From assembly GCA_910575605.1 (NCBI GenBank), contig CAJTEW010000002.1, forward strand, positions 326,990 through 390,989: DNA of 64,000 nucleotides. The letters run 5' to 3'. Each line of letters opens with the position of its first letter. Positions within the stretch are counted from its first letter, which is position 1. Below are positions 17,645 to 25,703 of this stretch, in pieces. Under the pieces are notes generated by a model that ran no database searches, was not told where the DNA came from, and saw only the letters and a list, made by a program, of their open reading frames with translations. The position numbers and the translations under genes are program-made. The DNA is from Lachnospiraceae bacterium. GTDB taxonomy: Bacteria > Bacillota > Clostridia > Lachnospirales > Lachnospiraceae.

Positions 17645-18333
17645 TTTGCCTCGCCTCCCGTCCATTGATAGCCCATGCCGTAAACGGTCTTGATGTAGGG
17701 CGCGCCGCCGTCGGATTCGATCTTGCCGCGAATCCGGCTGATGGAGGTTGTCAGGGTGTGTTCGTCCACAAACCTTTCGTCTATATCCCACAGCTTTTCC
17801 AAAAGCTGCCCACGGGTCAGCACTTGCCGGGGATTTTTACGGAACAGGTTCAGCATTTTGTACTCCATCGGGGATAGGGTCAGGGGCTTGCCATTTAAGG
17901 AAGCCGTCTGCTCCGAGAAGTCCAGAAACAGCCGCCCGTCGTCGTAAATGTCCTTAGCCGGTTTGTGGTGTTCCAGCATGGCGAACATGGCTTTGATTTT
18001 CCGCTGCAAGGCCCCGATCACAAAGGGCTTTGTGATGTAGTCCACCGCACCCACCTCATAGCCCCGTATCTGGTCGCTCTCCTGATCGTTGGCGGTTAGG
18101 AAAATTACGATAGTGTCCGGGTGCTGGGGCTTGATCAGCTTGCACAGCTCAAAACCGTTGCCGTCCGGCAGATTGATGTCCAGCAGCACTAAATCAAATT
18201 CCCGCTGGCGGATGGCTGCGGCTGCGGTTCTGGCATTCAGGGCAGAAGTCACGCCGTAGCCGTCTGCGGTCAGGTTATAGGCCAACATCTTACTTAAAAA
18301 ACTGTCGTCCTCGACAATTAAAATCTGCTTCAT
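17641..18333 (-). CDS. OmpR-family response regulator (BceR-like)
   Basis: A 230-residue regulator: receiver domain with Asp9-Asp10, acceptor Asp52 (LLDINLPDG) and YITKPF, then a winged helix (SPMEYKMLNLF, TTSISRIRGKI, GMGYQW). Start at 18333 with GGAAGTGAGG; the longer frame to 18399 lacks a ribosome-binding site. Co-translated with the kinase. OmpR-type proteins bind direct repeats about 11 bp apart, and four promoters of this module carry ACATTT boxes at just that spacing. I infer that these are its targets. Confidence 0.93.
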   Translation of the reverse strand: MKQILIVEDDSFLSKMLAYNLTADGYGVTSALNARTAAAAIRQREFDLVLLDINLPDGNGFELCKLIKPQHPDTIVIFLTANDQESDQIRGYEVGAVDYITKPFVIGALQRKIKAMFAMLEHHKPAKDIYDDGRLFLDFSEQTASLNGKPLTLSPMEYKMLNLFRKNPRQVLTRGQLLEKLWDIDERFVDEHTLTTSISRIRGKIESDGGAPYIKTVYGMGYQWTGGEAK

Positions 18334-18420
18334 ATCCTCACTTCCTTTGCTTTTTGCAGATGATATAACAGGCAAATTATCCCATGTTGCGGAAAACATA
18401 ATTTTCTGATAAAGGAAAAT

Positions 18421-20829
18421 TTACTCCATTGTTTTAATACGCTCAATCACAGGATGCCTTTTGCTGTATCGTACAGAGAAAACGGAATAAACTACCAGTA
18501 TGAAGAAAAGCACTGCAAAATATATACTTATTTCTAAAACTGGAAAATGATAAGTCAATGTCCCGAATGTCCCAACCTGATTGAAAACTTTGCAGAGTAT
18601 AAATCCTGCTAAAGTTCCAATCGTTAAAGTTAGAATAGCCGTACCAGCAACATAATAAAAACATTCGGTTTGCAGCATTTTAGAGAATTGCCTACTGCTC
18701 AATCCCACAGACTGTAAAATACCAAATTCCTGCTGCCTTGATATAATGTTTGTCATCAGCGTATTGATAAGGCTGATTAGCCCAAAAACAGCAATGAAAA
18801 ATACCAATCCATATAACGGCATTTTTATGTTATCCATTTCCTCTTGCAGATAAGTAATAATATCGCTGATACTGAAAACTTCTATACCTCCATGATTTTC
18901 TGCCAACTGGAATATCTTATTCTCAACTTCTGTAAGCTGATCCCTTTCCACATCTACAATGCAGGTCATATTGAAGTTGGAAACATTTTCTTTCATCATA
19001 GATAAGAGTTCCTGCGGAAAATAGAAAAATGCTGAATCCCCACCGAGATCAGGGGCTTTTCCAATCCCCATTACAATAAATTCTTCCCATTGTCCATCCG
19101 TTGTTTCCACTTTGACTATATCGCCAATTTGAGGGGTGTAATTATAATAGTCGCTTAACAGCCTGGTTGAATTATCAACGATAACTCCTTTTCCATTGAT
19201 AAGTTTCTGGTGGTCTGCGGTTCCCTCTATCAGTCCTTGTGAAAAGTCCTCGTACTGATTTTCAGGAATTCCAATTTGGGTAAAGAAATGGCTGTTACCA
19301 TCCTTGAAAGGAGTGGGAAATTCCATATTTGAAACACAGCCCTGTATAAATTCAATATTCTTTACGCCATCCATATCTGAAATTGTTTCTTCCAAAACTT
19401 CATCCAATGGATTTTCCGTTTGAAGTGCATTGATCCCGGCGGGACGGTCTTCCGCATTTGTGTTGGCGGGATCGAGGGAAAGTGCAATGTCGCCATTTGT
19501 AAATTGCTGTTTTGCCATGCTTTCTACATCATTTGAATTAAGGTAGGTGGCTGCACACATCAGTAAAACTCCCGCAAATCCCAAAGACAATACGGTTAGA
19601 ATAGCTTTTTTCTTGTTCCGGGCAAAGCTCATTCGGGCAAGCGAAGATGGCGTGATTTTTCGATGTTCGATCCGCGTTTTTTCTGTCGCCGATGTATCAG
19701 CAGTATTGATTCGCAGCGCCTCAATAGGCGATACCATAGAGGCTTTCTTTACAGGGGTATGGACAGCAATTTTTAAGGCAATTTCTGTAACAATGGCAAT
19801 CACAACGGCGCATTTCAGTGTAGTCATCCAATGCCAGCCGTCCGGGACGAAACAATAGCCCAAAACACTTCCTAATACAACGCCGATAGGAATTGCGGCA
19901 CAGGATAACAAAAAACTTTCTTTTCGTACGATACGCTTGATCTGAACCGATGTAGCCCCCAGCACACGCAGCCTGCCATATTCATGTATTTTCCCAATAA
20001 CGGAAATGTAGAACAGGCTGTAAATAACCAAAGAACAGGCCAGTACAATTAAACTGCTTGCTCCGATAATCACTAATAGCTCCTGCGTAGATTTTTCTTC
20101 TGCCAACCCAAAGTAAGTAGAGCTATACATAACATACTGTTCAGGTACACCGCTTTGTTCCGCAATTTCGTCTATCGACAGCTTCAAAGTTTCGCTGTCC
20201 ATATTTTCGGTATTTTTTAAGCGGACCAAAAGATCGTAACAGTTCGCTTCTCCATACCGGCTATACAAACCATCCGATACAATGATTTGATAAATGCGGG
20301 ATGCATTACTGCTTTGAATAATGCCGCAAACATGATATGTCTGCTTTTCTCCAAAAGGCATATCCAGTGTAACGGTCTGATCCAGTTGAACCGACAGCCC
20401 TAAATGCTCCAAATAGGACTGTTCCACAATGATTTCATTTTCTGCCTCCGGCATTTTTCCCAGCAAGTCGGTAACGCCTTTCAGTTCAAGTGCATTTTGA
20501 TCTCTATAATACACATCCAAAGTATAGTCATTGATACGGCTCGTTCCCATTGCAGCCTCTTTGCCGACTACTTCGATCTGGTTGTTATGTTCCAGTTTTT
20601 CAAAGACGGCACTGGTACTGTTAATAAAGCTGCCTTGATAACGTCCTTGCAGATAAAGCCTGTATTCACGGTCTGTTCCGAGGTTATATAATGCTAATAT
20701 CATCATCAAACTAACTGCAAAAGCAATCGTTATAACGATAAACGCATTGCGTCTTTTATCCGCTTTCATGCTTCGATCTGCTAATTTTTTTACAATGGCG
20801 CTGGTGTCATTTTCAAAAGGCCATGTCAT
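18421..20829 (-). CDS. FtsX-like ABC transporter permease A4
   Basis: An 802-residue fourth paralogue (start MTWPFENDTSAIVKKLADRS, end HPVIERIKTME). Start 20829 with GGAGGTGATACAACT, the same leader as A3. Two FtsX domains with single helices near 30-50 and 410-435 and three-helix bundles near 265-385 and 690-790. It is the first gene before the two-component pair (gap of 87 nt) and has its own promoter with a perfect TATAAT. Being next to the regulators makes it the best candidate for the sensing permease; that is inference. Confidence 0.85.
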   Translation of the reverse strand: MTWPFENDTSAIVKKLADRSMKADKRRNAFIVITIAFAVSLMMILALYNLGTDREYRLYLQGRYQGSFINSTSAVFEKLEHNNQIEVVGKEAAMGTSRINDYTLDVYYRDQNALELKGVTDLLGKMPEAENEIIVEQSYLEHLGLSVQLDQTVTLDMPFGEKQTYHVCGIIQSSNASRIYQIIVSDGLYSRYGEANCYDLLVRLKNTENMDSETLKLSIDEIAEQSGVPEQYVMYSSTYFGLAEEKSTQELLVIIGASSLIVLACSLVIYSLFYISVIGKIHEYGRLRVLGATSVQIKRIVRKESFLLSCAAIPIGVVLGSVLGYCFVPDGWHWMTTLKCAVVIAIVTEIALKIAVHTPVKKASMVSPIEALRINTADTSATEKTRIEHRKITPSSLARMSFARNKKKAILTVLSLGFAGVLLMCAATYLNSNDVESMAKQQFTNGDIALSLDPANTNAEDRPAGINALQTENPLDEVLEETISDMDGVKNIEFIQGCVSNMEFPTPFKDGNSHFFTQIGIPENQYEDFSQGLIEGTADHQKLINGKGVIVDNSTRLLSDYYNYTPQIGDIVKVETTDGQWEEFIVMGIGKAPDLGGDSAFFYFPQELLSMMKENVSNFNMTCIVDVERDQLTEVENKIFQLAENHGGIEVFSISDIITYLQEEMDNIKMPLYGLVFFIAVFGLISLINTLMTNIISRQQEFGILQSVGLSSRQFSKMLQTECFYYVAGTAILTLTIGTLAGFILCKVFNQVGTFGTLTYHFPVLEISIYFAVLFFILVVYSVFSVRYSKRHPVIERIKTME

Positions 20830-20859
20830 AGTTGTATCACCTCCATATTTGATAGGGCC

Positions 20860-20893
20860 ATTATAAACCCCAAATGTCCGCGAAATGTTACAA
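20860..20893 (-). repeat. Truncated promoter repeat, copy 3 (upstream of permease A4)
   Basis: Only the proximal 34 nt of the cassette remain: -10 TATAAT (20865-20860), ACATTT boxes at 20877-20872 and 20888-20883. The distal half is replaced by unrelated sequence leading into a relaxase fragment, which marks a recombination joint. Confidence 0.7.
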
Positions 20894-20918
20894 CAAACAG
20901 ATTTTTTCAAAAAAGTGC

Positions 20919-21064
20919 TTTTCCGAGGGCTTGGAAAGCAGACTGGCCGAGATTAGCGCGGCAAACGACGCGGCGGCAAAGGCGCTCAAAGAGGCGGGAA
21001 CCACAAAGCTCCCCAACCTGTACGCCCTCAAAACCGAGTATAAAAAGCTGGACGCAGAGATTTT
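20919..21064 (+). pseudogene. Relaxase C-terminal fragment on the plus strand
   Basis: About 48 codons read LAEISAANDAAAKALKEAG, then KLPNLYALKTEYKKLDAE. The pattern (Ala-rich helix, K-L-P-x-x-x-x-L-x-x-E-Y) matches the C-terminal region of the relaxases at 31691 and 32943, which have KLPTVKTLREEY and KLPSVKSLREEY. It runs opposite to all neighbours, has no start and no catalytic part, and breaks off into unrelated frame. I read it as a relic of another mobile element at the cargo border. Confidence 0.5.
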
Positions 21065-21123
21065 GACACCTCCGCGCCCGGCGTTTTCTCGTAGGCTGCC
21101 CTTTTAGGATGACCCCAGATTAG

Positions 21124-21288
21124 TTACTTATTGACATCAGTAATAACGATACTCCCATCTTTATTCAATAAGGGGGTTATACTTGTATCATGGACAAGAT
21201 AATTAACGCCTGTTTCATTATCAATGACTATGCTCCACGAAGTTCCTTGTGTATAAATCGTTTCAAACCGCTTTTCTTTGTTTACCAT
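21124..21288 (-). CDS. Small DUF6440-like protein (54 aa)
   Basis: A 54-residue soluble protein starting MVNKEKRFETIYTQGTSWSI. The segments KRFETIY, DNETGVNYL and TPLLNKDGS are the recognisable core of DUF6440 proteins. ATG at 21288 has AAAAAGGAG 7 nt upstream (an ATG two codons earlier is too close to it). It follows the ABC membrane gene by 14 nt and is probably the last gene of the YtrAB-like operon. Function unknown; family assignment is from memory of the motif pattern. Confidence 0.65.
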   Translation of the reverse strand: MVNKEKRFETIYTQGTSWSIVIDNETGVNYLVHDTSITPLLNKDGSIVITDVNK

Positions 21289-21302
21289 ATTCATTCTCCT
21301 TT

Positions 21303-21911
21303 TTAAGTCATATCCTTATTTATAATTTGTTTTCTCGAAATCAGCCACGAAATCGAATAAAGTAATACACCTACAATAGTTACAAGACCACAAGCGAGCA
21401 ACTTGTTGTCAATTAGTAGCGCAGCTCCTACAAATACGAAAGCGGAAAGAGGGTACGCAATGATTAAAGCCAACATACTTTTTTCTTCACTAAGCAGGAA
21501 TGTGAGTGGTATTGTCATGCTTCCAGAAAATAATGCCATAGCAATGCTGATACCAACAAATAGCATCATAGATTGATAGTCAATTTGACCTTTTATAATG
21601 GATGCCACAACACCCAGAATGACACCTAAAAGCAAACCGATCCCACTAAGTAGTAAATACAAGATATATTTACAGTCTAAAACAGCCGTTCTGGATACAG
21701 GTAAAACAAGCGAAACTTTTTTCCAACCAGAGTTTCTGTCCATATTTATCGTCGTTACAGAGATCATTCCGAGCATAACAGTTGCAATTACAGTTAAAAC
21801 CCATGTGGAAGTCAAAAAAGACATTCCTATTCCAACCACTGCAAAAACTACAAGTATGATATATAGCACAGACTTGATTAAATAATAATCTTTAAGTAAT
21901 AAGCCTTTCAT
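21303..21911 (-). CDS. ABC-2 type membrane subunit
   Basis: A 202-residue integral membrane protein with six predicted helices (about 12-29, 33-52, 83-106, 115-138, 143-166, 172-190). It begins MKGLLLKDYYLIKS, which is typical of short ABC2_membrane_5 permeases encoded after a YtrB-type ATPase. It begins 1 nt after the ATPase stop region, so the two are co-translated. Together they would form a small exporter; the substrate is not apparent. Confidence 0.85.
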   Translation of the reverse strand: MKGLLLKDYYLIKSVLYIILVVFAVVGIGMSFLTSTWVLTVIATVMLGMISVTTINMDRNSGWKKVSLVLPVSRTAVLDCKYILYLLLSGIGLLLGVILGVVASIIKGQIDYQSMMLFVGISIAMALFSGSMTIPLTFLLSEEKSMLALIIAYPLSAFVFVGAALLIDNKLLACGLVTIVGVLLYSISWLISRKQIINKDMT

Positions 21912-21912
21912 T

Positions 21913-22770
21913 TTATTTCCCCCTTTCTCCTTTTACATAGAGAAGCATAATTTCGTCAATCGAAACAGAATCAATCAGTGTTTTTGGATATTTTTTCTTC
22001 ATGGCAGCCCGATCAGCAACCAACACCTGCCATTCATAATCCATCTTGCGGTATACGATGATGTCCGATTTATCCAATGCCTCGAACTGTGCGGCTCCAC
22101 ACTTAATGATACCATACTGCTCTATCAGCTCATCCTTCAGCTTTGAGAATACTACTTGCCCCTCGTGAATAAAAACAATGTAGTCAGCAATTTTTTCAAG
22201 GTCAGTAGTGATGTGCGAAGAAATCAAAATAGAATGAGTTTCGTCCTGTGCAAAGTCCAATAAGATGTCTAATATATCATCTCGTATGACGGGATCAAGT
22301 CCACTGGTGGCTTCATCCAAAATCAGTAGTTTAGAATTATGGGACAAGGCGACTGCGATTGCCAATTTCATTTTCATTCCTTTTGAAAATTGCTTAATCG
22401 GTTTATCGGTAGGTAAAGAAAATTTTTTCAAAAGGTTCAGGAATGTGTGTTCTTCCCATGAATGATAAATGTCTTTCATAACCCGGTTGAGTTTTCGGGT
22501 AGAAAAGATTTCAGGATAGTTGTTGCCGTCAAATACGACACCAATCTGTTCCTTGATTTCGTTATCTGGTTGCTCTTTACCTAAAACACAAATGCTGCCA
22601 GCCTCTTTCTGAATAAGTCCCAACACTGCATTGATAGTTGTACTTTTTCCAGCTCCATTTTCACCAATCAGCCCTACAATAGAACCACATGGAACAGAAA
22701 ATGAAACTCCATTCAACATAAAATCTTTATATGTCTTGGTTAGACCTGAAATAATTAAAGCATCATTCAT
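21913..22770 (-). CDS. ABC transporter ATPase (YtrB/BcrA-like)
   Basis: A 285-residue ATPase: Walker A GENGAGKST, a diverged signature FSKGMKMKL in place of LSGGQ, Walker B LLILDEATSGLD, switch His in SSH. The diverged signature and the ~80-residue C-terminal extension are usual for ABC-2 exporter ATPases regulated by YtrA-type repressors. Start at 22770 overlaps the GntR stop by 4 nt (ATGA). Works with the membrane protein just downstream. Confidence 0.92.
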   Translation of the reverse strand: MNDALIISGLTKTYKDFMLNGVSFSVPCGSIVGLIGENGAGKSTTINAVLGLIQKEAGSICVLGKEQPDNEIKEQIGVVFDGNNYPEIFSTRKLNRVMKDIYHSWEEHTFLNLLKKFSLPTDKPIKQFSKGMKMKLAIAVALSHNSKLLILDEATSGLDPVIRDDILDILLDFAQDETHSILISSHITTDLEKIADYIVFIHEGQVVFSKLKDELIEQYGIIKCGAAQFEALDKSDIIVYRKMDYEWQVLVADRAAMKKKYPKTLIDSVSIDEIMLLYVKGERGK

Positions 22771-23150
22771 TCTCCATCATCCTCCTGATACATAAGGGTT
22801 AGTAAATCGGTCAACTTATTGAGAGATATTCCGCTTGTGCGTGCGATTTCGATTGCCTCTGCAAATTTTTCCTCTATCTTCTTTTGTTGTTCTTCAAGAT
22901 AGAAGTCCTGGTTTTGTGCCGACACATAGCAGCCTTTTCCAGCAGTTGTTTCAATAAAACCATCTTCCTGCAAAGTTGCATAAGCCTTTTGTACTGTAAG
23001 AATACTGATGTGCAACGATTTTGCCAATGAACGCACAGATGGAATTGCTTCACCAGCTTTCAGTTCTCCACTCATAATAGCCGCTTTGATCTGTGAAGAA
23101 ATTTGCTCATACAGTGGTCGGCTTGCTTTATTGCTTACAACTATTTCCAA
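22767..23150 (-). CDS. GntR-family repressor (YtrA-like)
   Basis: A 127-residue regulator. The N-terminal GntR winged helix (PLYEQISSQIKAAIMSGELK, IPSVRSLAKSL, TVQKAYATLQEDGFI) is followed by only about 50 residues of helix, the YtrA-subfamily size. Start is TTG at 23150 with GGTGAG upstream. It leads the operon and almost certainly represses it through the 16-bp inverted repeat at 23168-23208, which covers the -10. Such repressors are commonly released by cell-envelope-active compounds (established for YtrA; inferred here). Confidence 0.92.
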   Translation of the reverse strand: MEIVVSNKASRPLYEQISSQIKAAIMSGELKAGEAIPSVRSLAKSLHISILTVQKAYATLQEDGFIETTAGKGCYVSAQNQDFYLEEQQKKIEEKFAEAIEIARTSGISLNKLTDLLTLMYQEDDGE

Positions 23151-23167
23151 ATTCTCACCGCCATTTC

Positions 23168-23226
23168 TGTGTTATACTGTATTGCTATTACAAATACAGT
23201 ATAACACACGCAAAAACAGTTGTCAA
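23168..23226 (-). promoter_or_regulatory. Sigma-A promoter with GntR operator
   Basis: On the minus strand TTGACA (23226-23221), a 17-bp spacer and TATACT (23203-23198) form a near-consensus promoter. The -10 lies inside a perfect inverted repeat with 16-bp arms (23168-23183 and 23193-23208) around 9 bases, centred on GTATA half-sites as in other YtrA-type operators. Confidence 0.85.
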
Positions 23227-23274
23227 TATGGTAGACAGCCATATCACATAAATAATTTGTATCCGTCTACGCAT

Positions 23275-23658
23275 TTAGGGTGGTAAAAGTCCACGGAAAT
23301 CAAGGGTTTTTCCGCATGGTCGGCAGGCGGTGGATAAAGTTATCCTGTTCCCCTCAAAACGGGGTTCTAAATTCAAAAGGCCGTTGATCCCGTTCCACGC
23401 CTGCGGCTGGGAAATGGCATTGGCCTGTTCGGTTGCTTCCAGAAAATCATCCAGCCTGTCGCCGGCCAGGGGTTCCATTTTCCCAGCCGACAGTTCATAG
23501 GCGGCAAGGATTTCTTTTCCGGCTTCCGCAAGGGACAGGTCGGGATTGTCAAGCTGGCCTCCGTCCAGTTCCTTGTAGTCGGGGCCGTACAGCGTGTAAT
23601 CATAGCTGGTTTCCGATGTCTGGATATACAGGTAATCGCCGTTTTCCAAAAGATATTG
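23275..23658 (-). pseudogene. Fragment of an ICE accessory protein (DUF4316-like end)
   Basis: About 124 codons beginning QYLLENGDYLYIQTS, with SYDYTLYGPDYKELDGGQLD and LSLAEAGKEILAAYEL. This resembles the later part of large YodL/DUF4316-type proteins of Tn1549-like elements. The stretch has no start of its own beyond a TTG and is preceded in frame by a stop. The end (CRPCGKTLDFRG) looks unrelated. It is out of place inside the ABC cargo, so a relic of the backbone. Confidence 0.55.
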
Positions 23659-23662
23659 TCAC

Positions 23663-23704
23663 TCAGCCAAACAGCCACTTTACCGAGAGGTTCTTAAACT
23701 TCAT
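23663..23704 (-). pseudogene. 13-codon remnant of a BceS-like kinase gene
   Basis: ATG at 23704 opens MKFKNLSVKWLFG and then a stop. The intact kinase at 16613 begins MKFQNLSVKRLFG, and the DNA flanking the start is also alike (compare 23664-23714 with 17605-17655). So a second kinase gene once lay here and was deleted from codon 14 on. Confidence 0.75.
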
Positions 23705-23792
23705 TTTGACTCGCTCATAAAAAATGGTGCGTCACTTGAAGCTGTTTTGAAATTGGTAGGGTAGTTTTGTGCAAATTTCTATATTTGCTCAT

Positions 23793-23855
23793 TTATAGTT
23801 TCCTGCCTATTTTTTCACCGGATTCTGTTAAATCAAATACTGCGAAATGCCCCAT
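23793..23855 (-). pseudogene. 20-codon remnant of the winged-helix gene
   Basis: ATG at 23855 with GGGGGTGAT upstream encodes MGHFAVFDLTESGEKIGRKL and stops. After a one-base correction the gene at 6656 begins MGxLAVLDISESGRQIGEKL. The match shows both a lost second copy of that regulator and the true N-terminus of the first. Confidence 0.7.
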
Positions 23856-23922
23856 ACTATCACCCCCTGTTCCTCAGTGTCAATCAAAAAGAATCTGAGC
23901 TATCCTTCTTTACAGTCGATTT

Positions 23923-24333
23923 TTATTCTTCCTTTTCCCGAAATCCCCAAGCCTCAAAATCCGTATCTTCATCCTCCGGCTTAACTTCCTCGGCATAATC
24001 GGGACCGATGGCCTCTGCCGAGGCGTTGAGCATATAGGGCGTGACCTGTACCAGCGCTTCGCTCTGGATTGCCAGCCCCCTGCGGGCAGCCTTGCCGCAA
24101 AACACCATGGCGGCGGCAAAGGCAAAATACTGCACACAGCTTGTTAAGTAGAGATTCACAATGGCCAGTTCATTTCCCTGCACAGGGACGCCCTGCTCAA
24201 GCTGCCGGGAAATGTTTTGATGACAAGCCGCCAAGGAAATAAAGGCCGTAATCAACAGCACCACAGCAAAAACGTAGCAGGCCACAGCGAGGATGCTGCC
24301 CTTTTTGGAGGGCTTAGAAAACTCGTCCATCAT
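23923..24333 (-). CDS. Two-helix membrane protein of the module C ABC operon
   Basis: A 136-residue protein with two predicted helices (about 13-33 and 62-82) and an acidic C-terminus. I do not recognise a family. ATG at 24333 overlaps the ATPase stop as ATGA with AGGAAGG upstream, so it is co-translated with the ATPase. It may be an accessory subunit or adaptor of the transporter; no motif supports a firmer call. Confidence 0.65.
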   Translation of the reverse strand: MMDEFSKPSKKGSILAVACYVFAVVLLITAFISLAACHQNISRQLEQGVPVQGNELAIVNLYLTSCVQYFAFAAAMVFCGKAARRGLAIQSEALVQVTPYMLNASAEAIGPDYAEEVKPEDEDTDFEAWGFREKEE

Positions 24334-25034
24334 CTTGCCTTCCTCTCGTTGCGGGGAGCATTGTTTCTGCGGCATTGGGGTTGGGCGTTTCCATCCTGAG
24401 TACGCTCCAGCACCTGCAGCTCACCTTTTTTCAGCCGGAACACCACATCGGCCTGCTTCGCCAGCTCATTGGAGTGGGTAACGACCACCACACACTTGTT
24501 CATCTTGTGGGCGCTCTCTTTGAGAATTTCCGTGATGTCCTGGGCAGTGTCCTCGTCCAGATTGCCGGTAGGCTCATCGGCCAGGATCACCGGAGCCTCG
24601 CTTGCCAAGGCACGGGCGATGGCTACACGCTGCTGCTGGCCGCCGGAGAGTTTCAGCACATTTCGCTTGGCTTCTTCTTTCGTCAGGCCCAGGCGCTCCA
24701 GAATGGGCAACGGCGGCAGCTTGGAGGTCAGCGATACATTCTCTGCGGGGGTCAGATAGTCGATCAGGTTATACGCCTGAAAGATAAATGCCACATGGTT
24801 TTTCCGATGATTAGACAAACCGGTTTTGGCAATATCTTGTCCTTCAAAACAAATTTGGCCGTTGCTGGGACTATCCAGACCACCGATCAGGGAGAGCAGG
24901 GTGGTCTTACCGCAGCCGGAAGGCCCCAGGATTGCGTAGAGTTTGCCCTGTTCCAGTTGTCCGCTCACGCCCCGAAGGACAGGCTGCTTGCCGTCATAAC
25001 TATATTTCAAATTGGAAAATTCTAAAATGCTCAT
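24330..25034 (-). CDS. ABC transporter ATPase (LolD/MacB type), module C
   Basis: A 234-residue ATPase with Walker [18 protein letters not shown]-loop, LSGGQQQR signature, Walker [12 protein letters not shown] and THSNE switch. Start at 25034 ([15 protein letters not shown]) is chosen by comparison with the ATPase fragment at 25570, which begins MSISELPELSNSFDK; AAGGAG lies 12 nt upstream. A ~25-residue polar tail after the ABC domain is unusual. It would energise the FtsX permeases at 25704 and 27038. Confidence 0.9.
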   Translation of the reverse strand: MSILEFSNLKYSYDGKQPVLRGVSGQLEQGKLYAILGPSGCGKTTLLSLIGGLDSPSNGQICFEGQDIAKTGLSNHRKNHVAFIFQAYNLIDYLTPAENVSLTSKLPPLPILERLGLTKEEAKRNVLKLSGGQQQRVAIARALASEAPVILADEPTGNLDEDTAQDITEILKESAHKMNKCVVVVTHSNELAKQADVVFRLKKGELQVLERTQDGNAQPQCRRNNAPRNERKAR

Positions 25035-25050
25035 ATCAACATACATCTCC

Positions 25051-25569
25051 TTACATCCAGTCATCAAAAAAATCGTTCATCCATTCTTCGGAATCTAAGC
25101 CCCCAGAAGGAGAATCCACGCTTACATTGTTTATATCGCTTAAAGTGATTTCACACGATCCGCTTGTGCCATCCTCAACAAGTATGATTCTTACTGTACC
25201 CTTTTTCAAATCGACGGAAGTGCTTTGCGTATCATCACCTTCTAAAAGGGTGGTAATTTTATTGTCCTCGGAAACAAGCAGGACTTTGAATTTACCGCTG
25301 GACAAATCTGCCGAAAGGTCAATAGAAATAGATGTATCTTCTGCTGCATTGAGCATCCAAATGGTGTCTTTTCCGTTGAACCCTTGAAATTCTCTTTTCA
25401 GAGAAGTGTCCGTACTTCCGGTGTCTACACATTTTTGGTAGGTATAACTATCCTCATTAGAAAGGATCAAGTTGCGATCATTATATGAGGAATTTCCACA
25501 GGCAGATAAGATCAATGTGAAAATCAGAGCCGAACAAAGCAGCATAACTATTCTTCTTGTGCGCTTCAT
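25051..25569 (-). CDS. Lipoprotein B of the ABC module
   Basis: A 172-residue secreted lipoprotein. The ATG at 25569 opens a basic N-terminus, hydrophobic core and lipobox LSAC (Cys24). The mature part is acidic, beta-rich looking, with an Asp/Glu-Trp-rich end (EEWMNDFFDDWM). It is about as long as, and closely similar to, lipoprotein A at 28777. No family recognised. The frame is open 39 codons upstream through an ATPase fragment, so a fusion that buries the signal peptide could also be made; the weak GGAAAG before 25569 leaves this open. Confidence 0.75.
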   Translation of the reverse strand: MKRTRRIVMLLCSALIFTLILSACGNSSYNDRNLILSNEDSYTYQKCVDTGSTDTSLKREFQGFNGKDTIWMLNAAEDTSISIDLSADLSSGKFKVLLVSEDNKITTLLEGDDTQSTSVDLKKGTVRIILVEDGTSGSCEITLSDINNVSVDSPSGGLDSEEWMNDFFDDWM

Positions 25570-25686
25570 AGTAGTCTTTCCACATCCAGAAAGGCCGGAA
25601 ACGGCATACCTTTTTCCCGCTCCGATTTGGGAGCTGCTTTTTTTATCAAATGAATTTGACAATTCTGGTAATTCCGAAATGCTCAT
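25570..25686 (-). pseudogene. 5' fragment of an ABC ATPase gene fused to lipoprotein B
   Basis: 39 codons starting MSISELPELSNSFDK and ending GLSGCGKTT, i.e. the strand order of an ABC ATPase up to its Walker A, then straight into the lipoprotein Met codon. It has its own GGAGG at 25691-25695 and so is probably still translated. It corresponds to the first 40 residues of the intact ATPase next door, which suggests the lipoprotein gene came in by recombination within a duplicated ATPase gene. Confidence 0.7.
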
Positions 25687-25703
25687 AATCTTAAATCCTC
25701 CAT

